From positions 1 through 5,095 of the forward strand of contig JAEXGP010000183.1 in the NCBI GenBank assembly GCA_023450775.1: a stretch of DNA of 5,095 nucleotides. Direction: 5' to 3'. Positions 4,945 through 5,095 of the stretch are shown piece after piece; within the stretch, counting starts at the first letter, position 1; each line of letters starts with the position of its first letter. This DNA comes from Actinomycetes bacterium (lineage in GTDB: Bacteria; Actinomycetota; Acidimicrobiia; Acidimicrobiales; Microtrichaceae). The notes under the pieces are model-generated. The model was given only the letters and a program-made list of their open reading frames with translations. It had not been told where the DNA came from and made no database searches. Both the position numbers and the translations under genes were made by a program.

Positions 4945-5095
4945 ATGGAGCTTGCAGCGATCAACCAGGACCAGACCGATCTCCCCCTGCCGGATCGGGC
5001 CGACGTGGTCGTCGTCGGCGCCGGCCTGGCGGGCCTGACCGCCGGCACCGTCGCCGCCCGAGCGGGCGCCCGCACCGTGGTGCTCGACGCCCACG
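4945..5095 (+). CDS. FAD-dependent oxidoreductase, N-terminal fragment (runs off window)
   Basis: ATG 4945 opens a frame of 50 complete codons that is still open at the right edge. After about 20 polar residues it reads VVVVGAGLAGLTAG (21-34). This is a beta strand and GxGxxG dinucleotide-binding turn (Gly25, Gly27, Gly30), followed by an Ala-rich helix and a second strand RTVVLDAH ending in the acidic Asp48 that normally holds the FAD ribose. This is the start of a flavoprotein of the phytoene desaturase/amine oxidase/FAD-dependent dehydrogenase kind; the deciding motifs lie outside the window. No other ATG, GTG or TTG start occurs in frame between the permease stop and this ATG. No Shine-Dalgarno sequence is visible, so leaderless translation or weak initiation is likely. 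It follows the permease by 64 bases on the same strand and may or may not share its transcript. Confidence 0.8.
   Translation, partial: MELAAINQDQTDLPLPDRADVVVVGAGLAGLTAGTVAARAGARTVVLDAH

Noticed and set aside
4712..5094. Small frames over the permease end and the flavoprotein start (4694-5038 +, 4714-4902 -, 4912-5094 -)
   Set aside because: None has a domain signature; the frame from ATG 4945 has a clear GxGxxG Rossmann fold that explains this stretch.

Overview
This is a dense, very GC-rich stretch of bacterial DNA. Codons end almost always in G or C, genes abut or overlap by 1-4 bases, and the promoter-like hexamers are of the actinobacterial TAnnnT type. An actinomycete-type genome (Actinomycetota) is the best reading. 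The gene types would fit Acidimicrobiia or relatives of mycobacteria, but nothing here fixes the genus.

Layout, left to right. (1) Bases 2-142 are the glycine-rich C-terminal tail of a gene that begins outside the window, followed by a strong 14-bp hairpin (176-207). (2) Bases 233-2271 hold a two-gene + strand operon: a classical short-chain dehydrogenase/reductase (SDR), then a complete 396-residue cytochrome P450 whose ATG overlaps the SDR stop codon. The P450 looks CYP142-like, a family known for steroid side-chain terminal hydroxylation. The natural inference is hydroxylation by the P450 and alcohol oxidation (or carbonyl reduction) by the SDR, but the substrate is unproven. (3) Bases 2268-2299 are a shared terminator hairpin between convergent genes. 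(4) A TetR-family repressor on the - strand (stop 2296) is divergent from an ABC exporter operon on the + strand: a DrrA-type ATPase (3049-4020) and an ABC-2 permease (4017-4880), overlapping by 4 bases. (5) From 4945 to the right edge runs the start of a gene whose N-terminus is an FAD/NAD-binding Rossmann fold.

The most informative non-coding part is the tetR/ABC intergenic region. It holds a good + strand promoter (TTGACG, 17 bp, TACCGT) and four exact GGTCAG hexamers within 54 bp. These form three palindromes, two of which share a half-site. The arrangement says the TetR protein represses the exporter and probably itself, with a ligand (presumably an exporter substrate) releasing it. This is a familiar type of module. 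The nested operator geometry is its least ordinary aspect.

I see no rRNA, tRNA, CRISPR array, insertion sequence or phage gene. No stretch longer than about 140 bases lacks a gene. I find no clear evidence of an undescribed system; the findings are modest points that can be tested.
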